From the NCBI GenBank assembly GCA_004212095.1, contig RXIJ01000032.1:1-49808 (forward strand): a stretch of 49,808 nucleotides of DNA. Reading direction: 5' to 3'. The DNA is from Methanosarcinales archaeon (GTDB taxonomy: Archaea > Halobacteriota > Methanosarcinia > Methanosarcinales > EX4572-44). Within the stretch, counting starts at the first letter, position 1. Every line of letters begins with the position of its first letter. The translations under genes were made by a program, and so were the position numbers. This document shows, piece after piece, positions 24,109-34,375 of the stretch. The notes below the pieces were generated by a model, which had not been told where the DNA came from, ran no database searches, and saw only the letters and a program-made list of their open reading frames with translations.

Positions 24109-25155
24109 ATGAGCGGAAAAACCGGTATTTCATTATTTGGAAAGTTTGGTGCTATCTGCATAGTTATTGCTGGAATTTACCTCATATACCTGTCCTATCA
24201 GCCAGTAATTGACCTGTTGTCCGGAGAAAAATTTGAGCAAAAAGATATTATTATAAATCTAACAATCATGCTGCTTGGAGTGGCTACACTGTGTGGTGGG
24301 ATCGATCTTGTAAGAAGAACAATCGCACTTGAGCAACTGATTGATGTTGGGTTTGAAAGTGAAATTTATACGCGACTTGAACCGATCCTTAAAGAAATTG
24401 CAGGAACTCAGGTGATGATTGATAAAATTGAAGAACGTATGAACAGTATGAACACCAATATTGACCGACTCGGAAAGCGTTCAGTCACTCTCACAATCCA
24501 GGGGGGCGGGTCAGCATACGGCATTGATATTGCTTCGGAAATATCGCGTTTTCTTCGATTGGTTTTGTTAATCAATGCCACTCTTGCAGTATTTTTATTC
24601 CTTTTGAGTTTTACACGTGCTTACACACCGTACCTGATAACAATGCTGTACATCATCTGGTGGCTTGAAATCACATACGATTACAACCTCTGGCAGCGGT
24701 CATCCGCATGGGTTTGGGCATTTATCCCGATACTGACTATCCCAATCACAACGATTCTATTTGAGGTAATCTATGGTGGAGGAACACTCATCGGAAGCAT
24801 GACCCTTGGACTTGTAATGTATGCAACGGCATACTTTACATGGAGCAAGTATATTATCGAGGGATGTTTACCATTTGATTTAAATAAGCTGACAAATAAA
24901 ATTCCAAAAGAAAATAAAGGAATAGCACACCTGACAACACTAAAAGAAAAGCTTACTCGAAAGCGTCACGCAATTTCGACATATTTAATTATAAGTTCAC
25001 TCGTTTTTGGATTATTGTTAGTTTTGCAGATGATTAATATAAAATACAACCTGAAATGGATGCCTGCATATTCACCTGACTATCTGGTACTGACAGGTAT
25101 TTTGCTTGTCGTATCGTATATTATAAGTAACAAATTAAGACGTGGGAAAATATGA
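24109..25155 (+). CDS. polytopic membrane protein of unknown function
   Basis: A 348-residue protein, family not recognised. About eight membrane segments: two at the N-terminus (AICIVIAGIYLIYL, TIMLLGVATLCGGI), four in the middle and two at the end. Between segments two and three lies a cytoplasmic or surface helix with coiled-coil character (VMIDKIEERMNSMNTNIDRL). No catalytic or heme motif (no CxxCH). Its stop overlaps the start of the giant cytochrome (ATGA, 25152-25155), so it is translated together with it; anchoring or export of that protein is an inference from position. Confidence 0.8.
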   Translation: MSGKTGISLFGKFGAICIVIAGIYLIYLSYQPVIDLLSGEKFEQKDIIINLTIMLLGVATLCGGIDLVRRTIALEQLIDVGFESEIYTRLEPILKEIAGTQVMIDKIEERMNSMNTNIDRLGKRSVTLTIQGGGSAYGIDIASEISRFLRLVLLINATLAVFLFLLSFTRAYTPYLITMLYIIWWLEITYDYNLWQRSSAWVWAFIPILTIPITTILFEVIYGGGTLIGSMTLGLVMYATAYFTWSKYIIEGCLPFDLNKLTNKIPKENKGIAHLTTLKEKLTRKRHAISTYLIISSLVFGLLLVLQMINIKYNLKWMPAYSPDYLVLTGILLVVSYIISNKLRRGKI

Positions 25156-28100
25156 AAAACGCTTGCACTGGACGAACACTACTACTAATCATCGGTTTTC
25201 TTGTTTTGGTGTCCAGTACCTGTACGGTTATTGTTAGGGCGGAAACGTATACAGTGACACTTGGCTACGGGCAGACACCTTATCAGCTTGGATATCTCTC
25301 AAATGGTGATACCACTGGCTGGAACTGGTGGGATACTGAAAATGGAATGCAGCAGAAAAATCTGGTATTAGTGAGTATTATGGAGAACACTGCACCAGTA
25401 AGCGGCCTTTCACCGCAATCATGGATAAGAGATAGTACAACCAAAAAAAGCGGTGGGTACAGCTGGAACGCTGAGAAAGACACACACAGCTGGCACTATA
25501 TTGATAACTATGATACCACTGGTGCACCATGGCAGGATATAGACCTAACCGGTTATCCGAAAACCACAAGCCTGTCAACAAAAATATTCAACTGGCTCAA
25601 GCGATTATTTATCGGGGCAGAAACATCTTCAGACCAGACGATTAACCTGACATTCTGGAATCAGTACAGGATGATAGATAGCAGAGGCTTTGTTAAAGTA
25701 TCGGAAGACATGGGAGCTACATGGGATACACTTGCAGAATATTCAGGCAACAACAGCGGGTGGGTAGAGGAATCAATCAATCTAACACAATACAGCGGAC
25801 AGAAAATATTTGTAGCATTTCATTTCAGTTCAAATAATAATAATGGTGGATGGTGGATCGACGATATAACAGTTGAGGCATCAGATGGTAATATTATCTT
25901 TAGTAATGGTGCAGAGACCAGAGCTCCTAAACTAACAGCGACAATTTATTATCCGCATTATGATTATGCAGGCGATCGTTTCTCAACAAAATCAGAAACA
26001 ATAGAGATTAGTGAGAACTATATTCACCAACTGTATTATGGAACATTCACGTACCCGGATGATGCTTATGCCGGAAGATACACAATTGATTTTAGCACAA
26101 CGATAGGTTCAGAGGATCTGTCGGCATCCACCAGTTTTAACACCACTTTGTGGGGATGTCAAGCAAGAGGCTGCCATGATTCGTGGAGTCCACAGAGCGA
26201 TTTATCAGTGAGAAATCCGGTTACTGCAATGCACCCGGACAATATCACCTCTAACGTAAATGGTAACTGCCTTACGATGTGTCATAGCACTTATGCATCG
26301 CAGTTCCTTCGTGCAACACCAATTCATCTGCATGACATCAAGTATGGCCATGAAGGTGGATTTATTTATGGAGAAAGTGGTTGGGTGACCATTTTTAATA
26401 ATTCAAACACCAACGTGCAGTTGCATCGTAAAACTTCTGTTGGAAGGCAGATTCCACAGCCCAAGTCCACTGTTCCATCACACGTGACAGATGCAGACTG
26501 CACACAGTGTCACACAAGTTTCATTCACAGTCAAAGCGGAGCGGATACGTACGACATTGCAGTGCCACATTCATTGAATGGGTCATATTTAGGTCGAAGT
26601 GGAGTACACTACAATGTATCATGTGAAGCATGTCATGGAATTTATTATAAGAGTGAGGGACACGGCTTGATTTATCCCCCATTTGATGGAGTAACCACAC
26701 TAAATGATACAATCGGAGACTATGAACCAGAGTTCATGTCATACGAAGCAATAACAAAAACATATATTATTGACGTTGATTCCGGAACAATCAATGTGAC
26801 GGTAGATGGAGACGACCCACTGTATGAAATATTTCTCACATTAATAGGGCCGGTAGATGATGTAAACGGTCTGCAGGATTTAAACACCGGAGATAAATGG
26901 CACGGCACGTATACTGTCCCAAGTGTTAATGGAACTGCTATATTTGCAGAAGGTTCGAAGATATGTTATCCTATTGGTGATAAATTATACACTACAAGTT
27001 TTAATGCTGTTCCAAAAAACGGCACATGGATTGCGAAGATATTTTCCAGTTCACATGGAATATTCAATTACACAATAACATCAAACCATCCCATACAGAG
27101 TAAGCCTGTTATTCATATACCATGGAATTGTAGTGAATGCCACAATCCCGGGGCAAGTGGAGATTTATCAGGAGCTAAGACGTCCAGACCGATACCTCTG
27201 TGGGACAACAGAGGGTTATCGTATACTCATGCTGATACTAATGATGATGGTATGGATGATGTTACATGTCGATTATGTCACGATTCATTCCATGATATTT
27301 CAATCAGGAACTGCACTGACTGCCACACACAGCGACCCGGTGGGCATGCTATGGCAGATTATTATGAAATGGGGTATACTGGTTGCATGCTCTGCCATAA
27401 TGATCCGCATGTTGAACCTGAGGCGGCAGCTGGCGGAAACTGCACCGATTGTCATCTTGAAGGTGGTGCAAATGCAACTTCAGGTATACCGATAGTTAAT
27501 AAAACCGGATTCTTTGGCAGTATTCATCGTAACATCACCGGACAGTTCAGTCAAACAAATTATACCCATATCAGTCGTGTATGCTGGGGCTGTCATGTCA
27601 ATTATACGCAGCAGCTCATCGATTCATCTCACACAAAACGTGTTACTGATTTGCCAGCTTGCGAGGACTGCCATGATACTGCAACTCCATTAAACAGTGA
27701 ATACCTCAACCAGACGCCGCTACAGGTAAGAGAGCATCAGCCAAATGGTGAAGATATACAAACAGGTTCAAACTGTACAATATGCCATAACAAATCATTG
27801 ACAATTGCACCACCAACTGAAAATGTAAAATATCCGCGGGCTAAAAACTACATATCTCACTACGGTAGACAGAGAACTGATATGTGGGTGGTTGAAAACA
27901 ATCAGGTTATAACTCACTGTTCGTACTGTCACACCGGTGGTGGACGCGAGTTTTATTGTGTTTTTGTAGACCCAAGTAATGCTGATATTACACATGGGAC
28001 GAACTGCACATCCTGTCATGGTTCAGGTAGAATCCATGATAAAAGCCTGGAAGTTCCAATTATGAGCAAAGACAATGAAGCATGTTTGGTTTGTCATAGC

Positions 28101-31100
28101 AACAAGATCGAATTTGAAGGGGCTGAATTTAGAACCTCAGCGCATGCAAACATTTTTTGTGTAGATTGTCACACGCCACGCCAGGTATTTAAAGATATTA
28201 TTGTCAACAGAGAATCCTATACGTATAACTTTAGCATAGTATCCAACGTTACATGTCTAAACGCCACACTTGATTGGAATGGAAGCAGCACACTTGATAT
28301 GACCCTGTATGCACCTGATACAAACTATACAGGAACAAGGATAAACATCAGTTCACCACAACAGGGAAATTGGACTGCTATTGTACGTGATGTGAGTGGA
28401 GATGCAGAGTTTACCTTAACAATCGATGTGGACATGAAACATGGTGAAAAATGCAAGGCAAAAATTTGTGAAGAGTGCCACATCAGTGGTTTTGCTGATG
28501 CGCCGATTGTTTACGAACACATTCCTAATAAAAGCAGTGTGCCAACCAATGCTTCATGTGCATTATGTCATGCCCAGGGTGCACATCAGGCCACAACAAT
28601 TGAAATCTCAGCATCCCATTACCTTAAGAAAGAACCTATCGAGACAAGAGACTGCATCAGATGTCATACCGGTATTGTTGATGGCTGGGGAAATGCACCT
28701 GATCCAGGAGACCACGCGCACTACACAACAATTAACAAAACACTGGTAGCAAACCAGAAATGGAAGCTCGTTGACAACTATTCACTTACACTGATCGAAA
28801 CAACACGCGATGCTGCAATATTTAAATTTGAAAAAGATGAAGAGATGCTGCGTGAAGAATTAGTAGTAAAGGGTGATGTATTTAAATACGAAGTTCGCGG
28901 CATTGCACCAGGGAAGACAACCATTGTCAATCTTACGGTAAATAGGTTATTCACAGCAAAAGATCATTATGTTGCAGAGTTGTCAGGAACCATACTTGCA
29001 TCACGCATCCACCGTGAAACCGAAAACAAGGCTTGCTGGGAGTGCCATGACAGCCAATATCGTGCAAACGCGCAAGAAGGCACTGATTACTACGTTCTTA
29101 AAAAGGATATTGAAAACGTAACGCTTGCAAGGATGCCTGTTAACCTCACAGACAATGAAACCATCATGCTTGATATCGGAGAGTCTTTGAACCTTACATG
29201 CGGATACATCCTCTATGTTGCGGATGTAAACACCAAACGAGGTGGTGCAAAGCTTCAATTATACAAGAACGAAACACTGGTCGATGATGTGATAATAAAT
29301 GAAGGATGCTACTTTACATACGAAGAACGGTTGCTTGATCGAAAGATCGATGTTATCAGAGTAAAACTTGACCGTGTTTTTATCGGAGCAACTCCTTCTA
29401 TCATACTAAGTGACATTCGGGTTATTGCAGGGAAACAGAAAACATTGAGTGCAACAAAACAGGTACTGCAATCCGGAATGCCTCTGAAATACCTGCCTCT
29501 TGATAGTTACATAACAGTTGGAGAGAAACCTGGAACATTCCATGTGTACACACTCACACCAGGTGGATACAGTTCTGACTGCATTAGCTGCCATTCCGGA
29601 GATGGAGTTGCACCGGTTAAAATTGATATTGATCTATTCAAACGCGGTGTGCATGCTGGTTTGAAAAAAGATGCAGACTATTCTAGTTTCATCACCGATG
29701 ATGCAAACAAAGCATGCTGGGCATGTCATGGCAATGGCAGCAGTGGTGAACCGGTTAGACATCCGACACCATACTTTGGTAATTGCACGCCGCAAACCTG
29801 TATCCATTGTCATGGACACACAAAGTTTGGGGCAAAGCAGGTTCACACACACTATCAGGGTGCTGAAATCTCAACCACTTCCGCATGCTGGGATTGTCAT
29901 TCAAATATGTTACTGGAAGACAAGCACACACAAGCTTCAGCGTCTCATTATTCAACACGAGAAGACCTGTTAAACACATCAGATTGCAGTGTGTGCCACA
30001 ACAACGAAACCAATGCACCGGAGTGGGGTAGTGCCCCACAGGTTATAAAACACAATTCAAACAATACCTGTACACGCTGCCATGCCGGTGAAGGATTAAC
30101 TAATTTCCATGAGCGCGGCATAACCATAACACGGGAGTGTAAAGACTGCCATGTGAACAAAGAACGTTGTGATCAGCTCAATCTTACAGTCATCCGCACT
30201 CATTATCCAGGTGCACCAGAAGATAGTGCAGACACCATGAAAAATTATAACTACACGTGTGAGATGTGTCACAATGCGACAAATACCACGCTGCATGAAT
30301 CCCTTGAAGTCGTGCGCGGTAATCAGACAATGGGTTACTGCTTCCAGTGCCACAGCATCGAAGGAGAGTTTTCACACAAACCAGAAGCCCAGATAAAAGT
30401 ATTCAGGCATGGGTGCGGGATAAAAGTAAAATCCGGTTGCGAAGTTTGCCATGATCCAAAAGGCGTGAGTATATTCCATGCACCAAGCATGGTCGGTAAA
30501 ACAGGCATTGTTGGTGCAAGAAACTTTGCACTCGACTGCATTGAATGCCATAAAGAACACGAGGGAAGGGAATATCAACCATTTGAAGGCATCAGGTGCA
30601 TCGACTGCCATACCGAATATGGGGCATCCCATTACTCGACTGCAGAGATAGAGATTGTAAACAGAACCGAAACATGTGAGCTGTGCCATAACCCGGAAGC
30701 GGATTTTTATCACAATCTTACGCACATCGAAGCCAATGTCAGTAAGGAAGCATTAAGACCGTGTTATGTCTGTCACGGCGAAGAAGTTGATCTTTTCAAT
30801 GAAACACAACAAAAAGCAGTAGGCATCACCCGTGGAACTATGGCAACGATAGGCAACGTCTCAGACAAGCCGCTTAGAACCTGCAGCTCCTGTCACAATG
30901 CCACCGGTGAAAGCAGATTCCATTTTGACACATATTCACGTGGTACTGTGCAGAACCCTGACTGGAAGGACTGGACCCCCGGAAATATAACAGGATGCAA
31001 GGACTGTCACACATACCACGGCGGATACTCACCATTCAATGCAACAAATATGGGAACGGAAGGAAGATCCCCCAGGGGCACAGCACACGGTTTTGCACCA

Positions 31101-31583
31101 AACTGTACGATCTGTCATGGTGGTAATAACCCTATCAGCTTCCACAGTCTTGCAGCAACTGAATTCCTGCCACGCGTGGTTGTAACGCTTGAACCGGATA
31201 CAGTTCCTATAGGGGAGGTTAGCATTCTCAGAGTTACCGTAGTGCTTCCGCCATTGATGAAGATCACTCGTGCAGAGTACTTCATTGACATACCTGGAAT
31301 CAAAGGTAAAGGAAAGCACCTGAAATATATAATAGGAGAAAACGGTGAATCATCGGCAGTCGTTGGTGATACGATAAATACTTCTATGATGTCTTATGGA
31401 GATCATTTTATTTTCGTGCAGGTAAAGGATTCTGCGGGACACTGGAGCAAAACAGGTATCGGAATGTTTAAAGTAGTAAAGCCGAGGAAACTTGTGATAA
31501 CAGAATTTATAATAAAAATTTGTATACCTGCTACAATAATCATATTTGGTTTGTTGTATTTTATCTGGAGAAGGTTTAGATGA
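25152..31583 (+). CDS. giant multiheme c-type cytochrome, about 37 hemes, membrane-anchored
   Basis: A 2143-residue exported protein. Signal segment at 8-28; MAM/jelly-roll-like domain at about 30-250 (SGQKIFVAFHFSSNNNNGGW, WWIDDITV); first heme near residue 334, last near 1985. I count 35 CxxCH plus one CX3CH (CLTMCH) and one CX4CH (CQARGCH). Non-heme strand-rich inserts (about 520-640, 1010-1090, 1190-1290 and 1300-1470) interrupt the chain; the third and fourth resemble S-layer-type fillers. After the hemes comes an Ig-like domain (about 2000-2090) and a final membrane helix (ICIPATIIIFGLLYFIW). A calcium-type loop DTNDDGMDD precedes heme six. Such proteins carry electrons through the S-layer to outside partners. 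It overlaps ccmF by four bases. Confidence 0.9.
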   Translation: MKNACTGRTLLLIIGFLVLVSSTCTVIVRAETYTVTLGYGQTPYQLGYLSNGDTTGWNWWDTENGMQQKNLVLVSIMENTAPVSGLSPQSWIRDSTTKKSGGYSWNAEKDTHSWHYIDNYDTTGAPWQDIDLTGYPKTTSLSTKIFNWLKRLFIGAETSSDQTINLTFWNQYRMIDSRGFVKVSEDMGATWDTLAEYSGNNSGWVEESINLTQYSGQKIFVAFHFSSNNNNGGWWIDDITVEASDGNIIFSNGAETRAPKLTATIYYPHYDYAGDRFSTKSETIEISENYIHQLYYGTFTYPDDAYAGRYTIDFSTTIGSEDLSASTSFNTTLWGCQARGCHDSWSPQSDLSVRNPVTAMHPDNITSNVNGNCLTMCHSTYASQFLRATPIHLHDIKYGHEGGFIYGESGWVTIFNNSNTNVQLHRKTSVGRQIPQPKSTVPSHVTDADCTQCHTSFIHSQSGADTYDIAVPHSLNGSYLGRSGVHYNVSCEACHGIYYKSEGHGLIYPPFDGVTTLNDTIGDYEPEFMSYEAITKTYIIDVDSGTINVTVDGDDPLYEIFLTLIGPVDDVNGLQDLNTGDKWHGTYTVPSVNGTAIFAEGSKICYPIGDKLYTTSFNAVPKNGTWIAKIFSSSHGIFNYTITSNHPIQSKPVIHIPWNCSECHNPGASGDLSGAKTSRPIPLWDNRGLSYTHADTNDDGMDDVTCRLCHDSFHDISIRNCTDCHTQRPGGHAMADYYEMGYTGCMLCHNDPHVEPEAAAGGNCTDCHLEGGANATSGIPIVNKTGFFGSIHRNITGQFSQTNYTHISRVCWGCHVNYTQQLIDSSHTKRVTDLPACEDCHDTATPLNSEYLNQTPLQVREHQPNGEDIQTGSNCTICHNKSLTIAPPTENVKYPRAKNYISHYGRQRTDMWVVENNQVITHCSYCHTGGGREFYCVFVDPSNADITHGTNCTSCHGSGRIHDKSLEVPIMSKDNEACLVCHSNKIEFEGAEFRTSAHANIFCVDCHTPRQVFKDIIVNRESYTYNFSIVSNVTCLNATLDWNGSSTLDMTLYAPDTNYTGTRINISSPQQGNWTAIVRDVSGDAEFTLTIDVDMKHGEKCKAKICEECHISGFADAPIVYEHIPNKSSVPTNASCALCHAQGAHQATTIEISASHYLKKEPIETRDCIRCHTGIVDGWGNAPDPGDHAHYTTINKTLVANQKWKLVDNYSLTLIETTRDAAIFKFEKDEEMLREELVVKGDVFKYEVRGIAPGKTTIVNLTVNRLFTAKDHYVAELSGTILASRIHRETENKACWECHDSQYRANAQEGTDYYVLKKDIENVTLARMPVNLTDNETIMLDIGESLNLTCGYILYVADVNTKRGGAKLQLYKNETLVDDVIINEGCYFTYEERLLDRKIDVIRVKLDRVFIGATPSIILSDIRVIAGKQKTLSATKQVLQSGMPLKYLPLDSYITVGEKPGTFHVYTLTPGGYSSDCISCHSGDGVAPVKIDIDLFKRGVHAGLKKDADYSSFITDDANKACWACHGNGSSGEPVRHPTPYFGNCTPQTCIHCHGHTKFGAKQVHTHYQGAEISTTSACWDCHSNMLLEDKHTQASASHYSTREDLLNTSDCSVCHNNETNAPEWGSAPQVIKHNSNNTCTRCHAGEGLTNFHERGITITRECKDCHVNKERCDQLNLTVIRTHYPGAPEDSADTMKNYNYTCEMCHNATNTTLHESLEVVRGNQTMGYCFQCHSIEGEFSHKPEAQIKVFRHGCGIKVKSGCEVCHDPKGVSIFHAPSMVGKTGIVGARNFALDCIECHKEHEGREYQPFEGIRCIDCHTEYGASHYSTAEIEIVNRTETCELCHNPEADFYHNLTHIEANVSKEALRPCYVCHGEEVDLFNETQQKAVGITRGTMATIGNVSDKPLRTCSSCHNATGESRFHFDTYSRGTVQNPDWKDWTPGNITGCKDCHTYHGGYSPFNATNMGTEGRSPRGTAHGFAPNCTICHGGNNPISFHSLAATEFLPRVVVTLEPDTVPIGEVSILRVTVVLPPLMKITRAEYFIDIPGIKGKGKHLKYIIGENGESSAVVGDTINTSMMSYGDHFIFVQVKDSAGHWSKTGIGMFKVVKPRKLVITEFIIKICIPATIIIFGLLYFIWRRFR

Positions 31584-33439
31584 ATATTGGTGGAGCGCTT
31601 CTATACACCAGTTTCATATTCACAGTTCTTGCTGTTATATTTTTAATTATCAAACAGGTAAAAATTGGTCTCTGGTCTGCTGGAATAGCAGCCGTCTCCA
31701 TTACCGCATCTGTGTTAGCATTGTCTTATGCATTCGTTTCACTTGATTTTAGCACATATTATGTCTGGATGTTTGGTAGTGACGTGCTTACGATTGGTTA
31801 CAGACTCGCAGCTATGCTGGTGGGGCAAGATGGAACATATCTTGTATGGGCATGGCTTTCTATTTTGATCACATTTATCAATCTCAAGCGACATAGACAA
31901 AATACAAACCAGTACGATAGCATTTATGCACTTGCTGCATGCAGTTTTTTACTGCTTCTAACAATTATAATGAATCCATTCAGATCTGTACTTATTGGTG
32001 AAGGTGCATCAATACCAGCTATCGGAAACAGCATCAACCCGGCACTTGTGGACATACTGATGCCAATTCATATTTTCACAGCGTTTGCAGCATACGCCTT
32101 TGCACTGGTCCCGGCAGCAGTTTCAATAGCATATCTTACAACAGGCAAAAAACATCGCATTAAAGACTATCTTCGATTATCCTGGTTATTTTTAAGTATC
32201 AGCATTATTTTAGGAGGAATATGGGCAAACAGGCTTCTTGGGTGGACAGGCTTTTGGCAGTGGGATCCAATCCAATCAGTAACACTTGCAACATGGCTAC
32301 TCATAACAGCAGCACTGCATGCGGAAATCAGGTTTAATGTCGGTGAGTACCGCAGACTCTTTCCGCTTCTTTGCATATACAGTTTCATAGGCTGTATATG
32401 TATTACTTTCGTAGCACGAAGTGGCATATATAATTCAATTCACACATTTTTAGAAACACCAACATTTTTAGTGCTTCTTATTTTTATTCTTATTATAATA
32501 ATTATATCAGCATTATTCGCTTTACTATTTAGTGAAAAAATCGCCATAAAATCATCACCTTTGAGTTCGGCCTTTGCCCCATACAACACCTTTTATTTCA
32601 CAATTCTACTGTTAATAGTTCTTGCCTTTATAGCGTTCTGGGGACCAAACATCTGTTTGGTTCTTCAATATATGGGATACAGGACTGTTGTATCTACTGA
32701 ATTTTATAATGGCATGTTATATATTCCAACTATTCTTTTGGCATATCTTACAGGTATCTGTATGTTGTATGGAAAAGTGAAAAATAAAATAATTGCCTAT
32801 GTAACTGCTATATTTCTTATCATAAATACCATACTTGTATTTGCGACACAATATAGCCCTGTGATACTTATTCTTCCAGCATTTTTTTTTATTACAAGCA
32901 ATACTCTGTTCAGGATAGTTCATGATACCAGGATAAAAAACAGAACAGTATTTATACATAGAGCCGGGGTCGGTATTATCCATCTTGGATTTGGTTTTGC
33001 ACTGCTCGGAGCTGTAGTCAGTATGTCTCTATCAACAGTTGATAACTTCAGTTTTGCTTTGAACGAAGAAAATGTTTACAAAGAAAATGCAGATGTTTGT
33101 GTGAAACTACTCGACTTTAAAGTTAACAAAGTTGGGTCTAACTGGATTCAAACCGCAAACATCGAACTAACTGAAGGCGACAGAACAAACAACCTGACTG
33201 CAACATTTATGAAACACCGCCAGTTTGGATTTGTCAGCAGACCTGCTGTAAAGTATAGCTTGTTATCAGCCACCATAGTTGACCTGAAAGGAATGCCTCC
33301 GTGTCGACTCGAAACAGGACACGTTGACCTGGTAGTTAACCGGTATCCACTTTTAAATGTATTATGGGCAGGATGTACTTTGCTGCTTGCAGGAGTTATC
33401 CTCACACTTCTATCCAGATTCATGCGCAGAAGACGATGA
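31580..33439 (+). CDS. ccmF: CcmF-type cytochrome c heme lyase
   Basis: A 619-residue polytopic membrane protein of the heme-handling family. The tryptophan-rich motif is GFWQWDPIQSVTLATWL, a variant of the WWD motif that binds heme; histidines for heme lie in PIHIFTAF and GIIHLGFG. About 14 membrane segments are seen. It attaches heme to CxxCH motifs outside the membrane. The start overlaps the stop of the giant cytochrome, so the lyase is made together with its main client; it may be specialised for it, including the unusual CX3CH and CX4CH sites. No ccmE or ccmABC gene is in the window. Confidence 0.85.
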   Translation: MNIGGALLYTSFIFTVLAVIFLIIKQVKIGLWSAGIAAVSITASVLALSYAFVSLDFSTYYVWMFGSDVLTIGYRLAAMLVGQDGTYLVWAWLSILITFINLKRHRQNTNQYDSIYALAACSFLLLLTIIMNPFRSVLIGEGASIPAIGNSINPALVDILMPIHIFTAFAAYAFALVPAAVSIAYLTTGKKHRIKDYLRLSWLFLSISIILGGIWANRLLGWTGFWQWDPIQSVTLATWLLITAALHAEIRFNVGEYRRLFPLLCIYSFIGCICITFVARSGIYNSIHTFLETPTFLVLLIFILIIIIISALFALLFSEKIAIKSSPLSSAFAPYNTFYFTILLLIVLAFIAFWGPNICLVLQYMGYRTVVSTEFYNGMLYIPTILLAYLTGICMLYGKVKNKIIAYVTAIFLIINTILVFATQYSPVILILPAFFFITSNTLFRIVHDTRIKNRTVFIHRAGVGIIHLGFGFALLGAVVSMSLSTVDNFSFALNEENVYKENADVCVKLLDFKVNKVGSNWIQTANIELTEGDRTNNLTATFMKHRQFGFVSRPAVKYSLLSATIVDLKGMPPCRLETGHVDLVVNRYPLLNVLWAGCTLLLAGVILTLLSRFMRRRR

Positions 33440-33445
33440 TTGGTT

Positions 33446-33985
33446 TTATTGGACTTTGAGATGCCACCTTTTTTTAAATACCATAATAATATGGCATACA
33501 TCCTCATCAGCAATGAGTGATGCAGTAACACTCATATCAGTCATAAAAGATAATGCTCCTTCAAATAATCCATTGATATTTTTGCAATGCATGTTTCTCA
33601 TAGATCTGCCCCAGCCTCTATGCATTTTTTTTATCATGCATTCGTTAAGCTGCAATTTTGCTGTGTATTTCTTTTCCGTGTCTTTTCGATCTATAACTTC
33701 TATAGAATAACAATGTTTGACGTGCTCAATAAATTCTTCGATAGCAGTTTTTGGGTGTTTCCCTGTTCCAAGTTTTTTGCCGATGTGCTTACCCCTGTTT
33801 TTGCCGATATCATACAGCAATTCTTCTGTAACCTCAACACCATTTGCTTCTTCAAGTACTTCAATCACTCCACTAAGTAATTCAATCACTTCTTCTACAG
33901 GTTTCAAGTAGCCATTTTCAACAGCATGCTCGAGGTTTGAATGCGTATTATTCTGCTGAATATCAAAAGAGTTATGTTCTAACAA
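33446..33985 (-). CDS. hypothetical protein, possibly V4R-like
   Basis: A 179-residue soluble protein. The pattern LLYDIGKNRGKHIGKKLG in the first half, then a cysteine-containing stretch (HVKHCYSIEVI), FEGALSFMTDM and DEDVCHIIMVFKK resembles V4R-type small-molecule-binding domains, but matches are weak. Two or three cysteines could bind a metal or hydrocarbon. It is convergent with ccmF, six bases away, and has no partner gene on its own strand. The family call is a guess; the open frame itself looks real. Confidence 0.5.
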   Translation of the reverse strand: MLEHNSFDIQQNNTHSNLEHAVENGYLKPVEEVIELLSGVIEVLEEANGVEVTEELLYDIGKNRGKHIGKKLGTGKHPKTAIEEFIEHVKHCYSIEVIDRKDTEKKYTAKLQLNECMIKKMHRGWGRSMRNMHCKNINGLFEGALSFMTDMSVTASLIADEDVCHIIMVFKKRWHLKVQ

Positions 33986-34375
33986 TTTTCATCACCCAAA
34001 ATTATTACATTCTATTTTGATTAATATTTTTTATATGTTATAAGGATTTTGGCGTACTCCCGCCTATGAATTGCTTGGAATCATTGTGCAGAGTTAAAAT
34101 GAAATACCATTAAATAGTTGTAACATGTACAATCTCTTACCTTTATTCAAAGGAGAACACCAGACGAGACAAAACGGTCTTATGAATTTACAAATGAAGT
34201 CAAACAATTCGTGCTGGAAAAACTCACAATTCATAATAATAATAAGAATACAATGAAATACGTTTTGAATGATTGAACGATTGTGTTTATGAGCTATAAG
34301 TTCAGGTAACGGAGAATAGATAATAATAAATCATAACACAGCATAGAGTAAATTTCCAACACTGATGAAACAATC
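33986..34375. other. 390-bp intergenic stretch, no gene assigned
   Basis: AT-rich. A plus-strand frame around 34131-34277 (TPDETKRSYEFTNEVKQFV and on to a TGA) lacks a start codon and family and may be a gene remnant. The promoter of the giant cytochrome at 34376 should lie near the right end. No repeat element or hairpin of the families described elsewhere is present. Confidence 0.4.

Noticed and set aside
34129..34277. Protein-like frame (TPDETKRSYEF and on) upstream of the beta-helix cytochrome
   Set aside because: No start codon, about 50 codons, no recognised family; noted only as a possible remnant.
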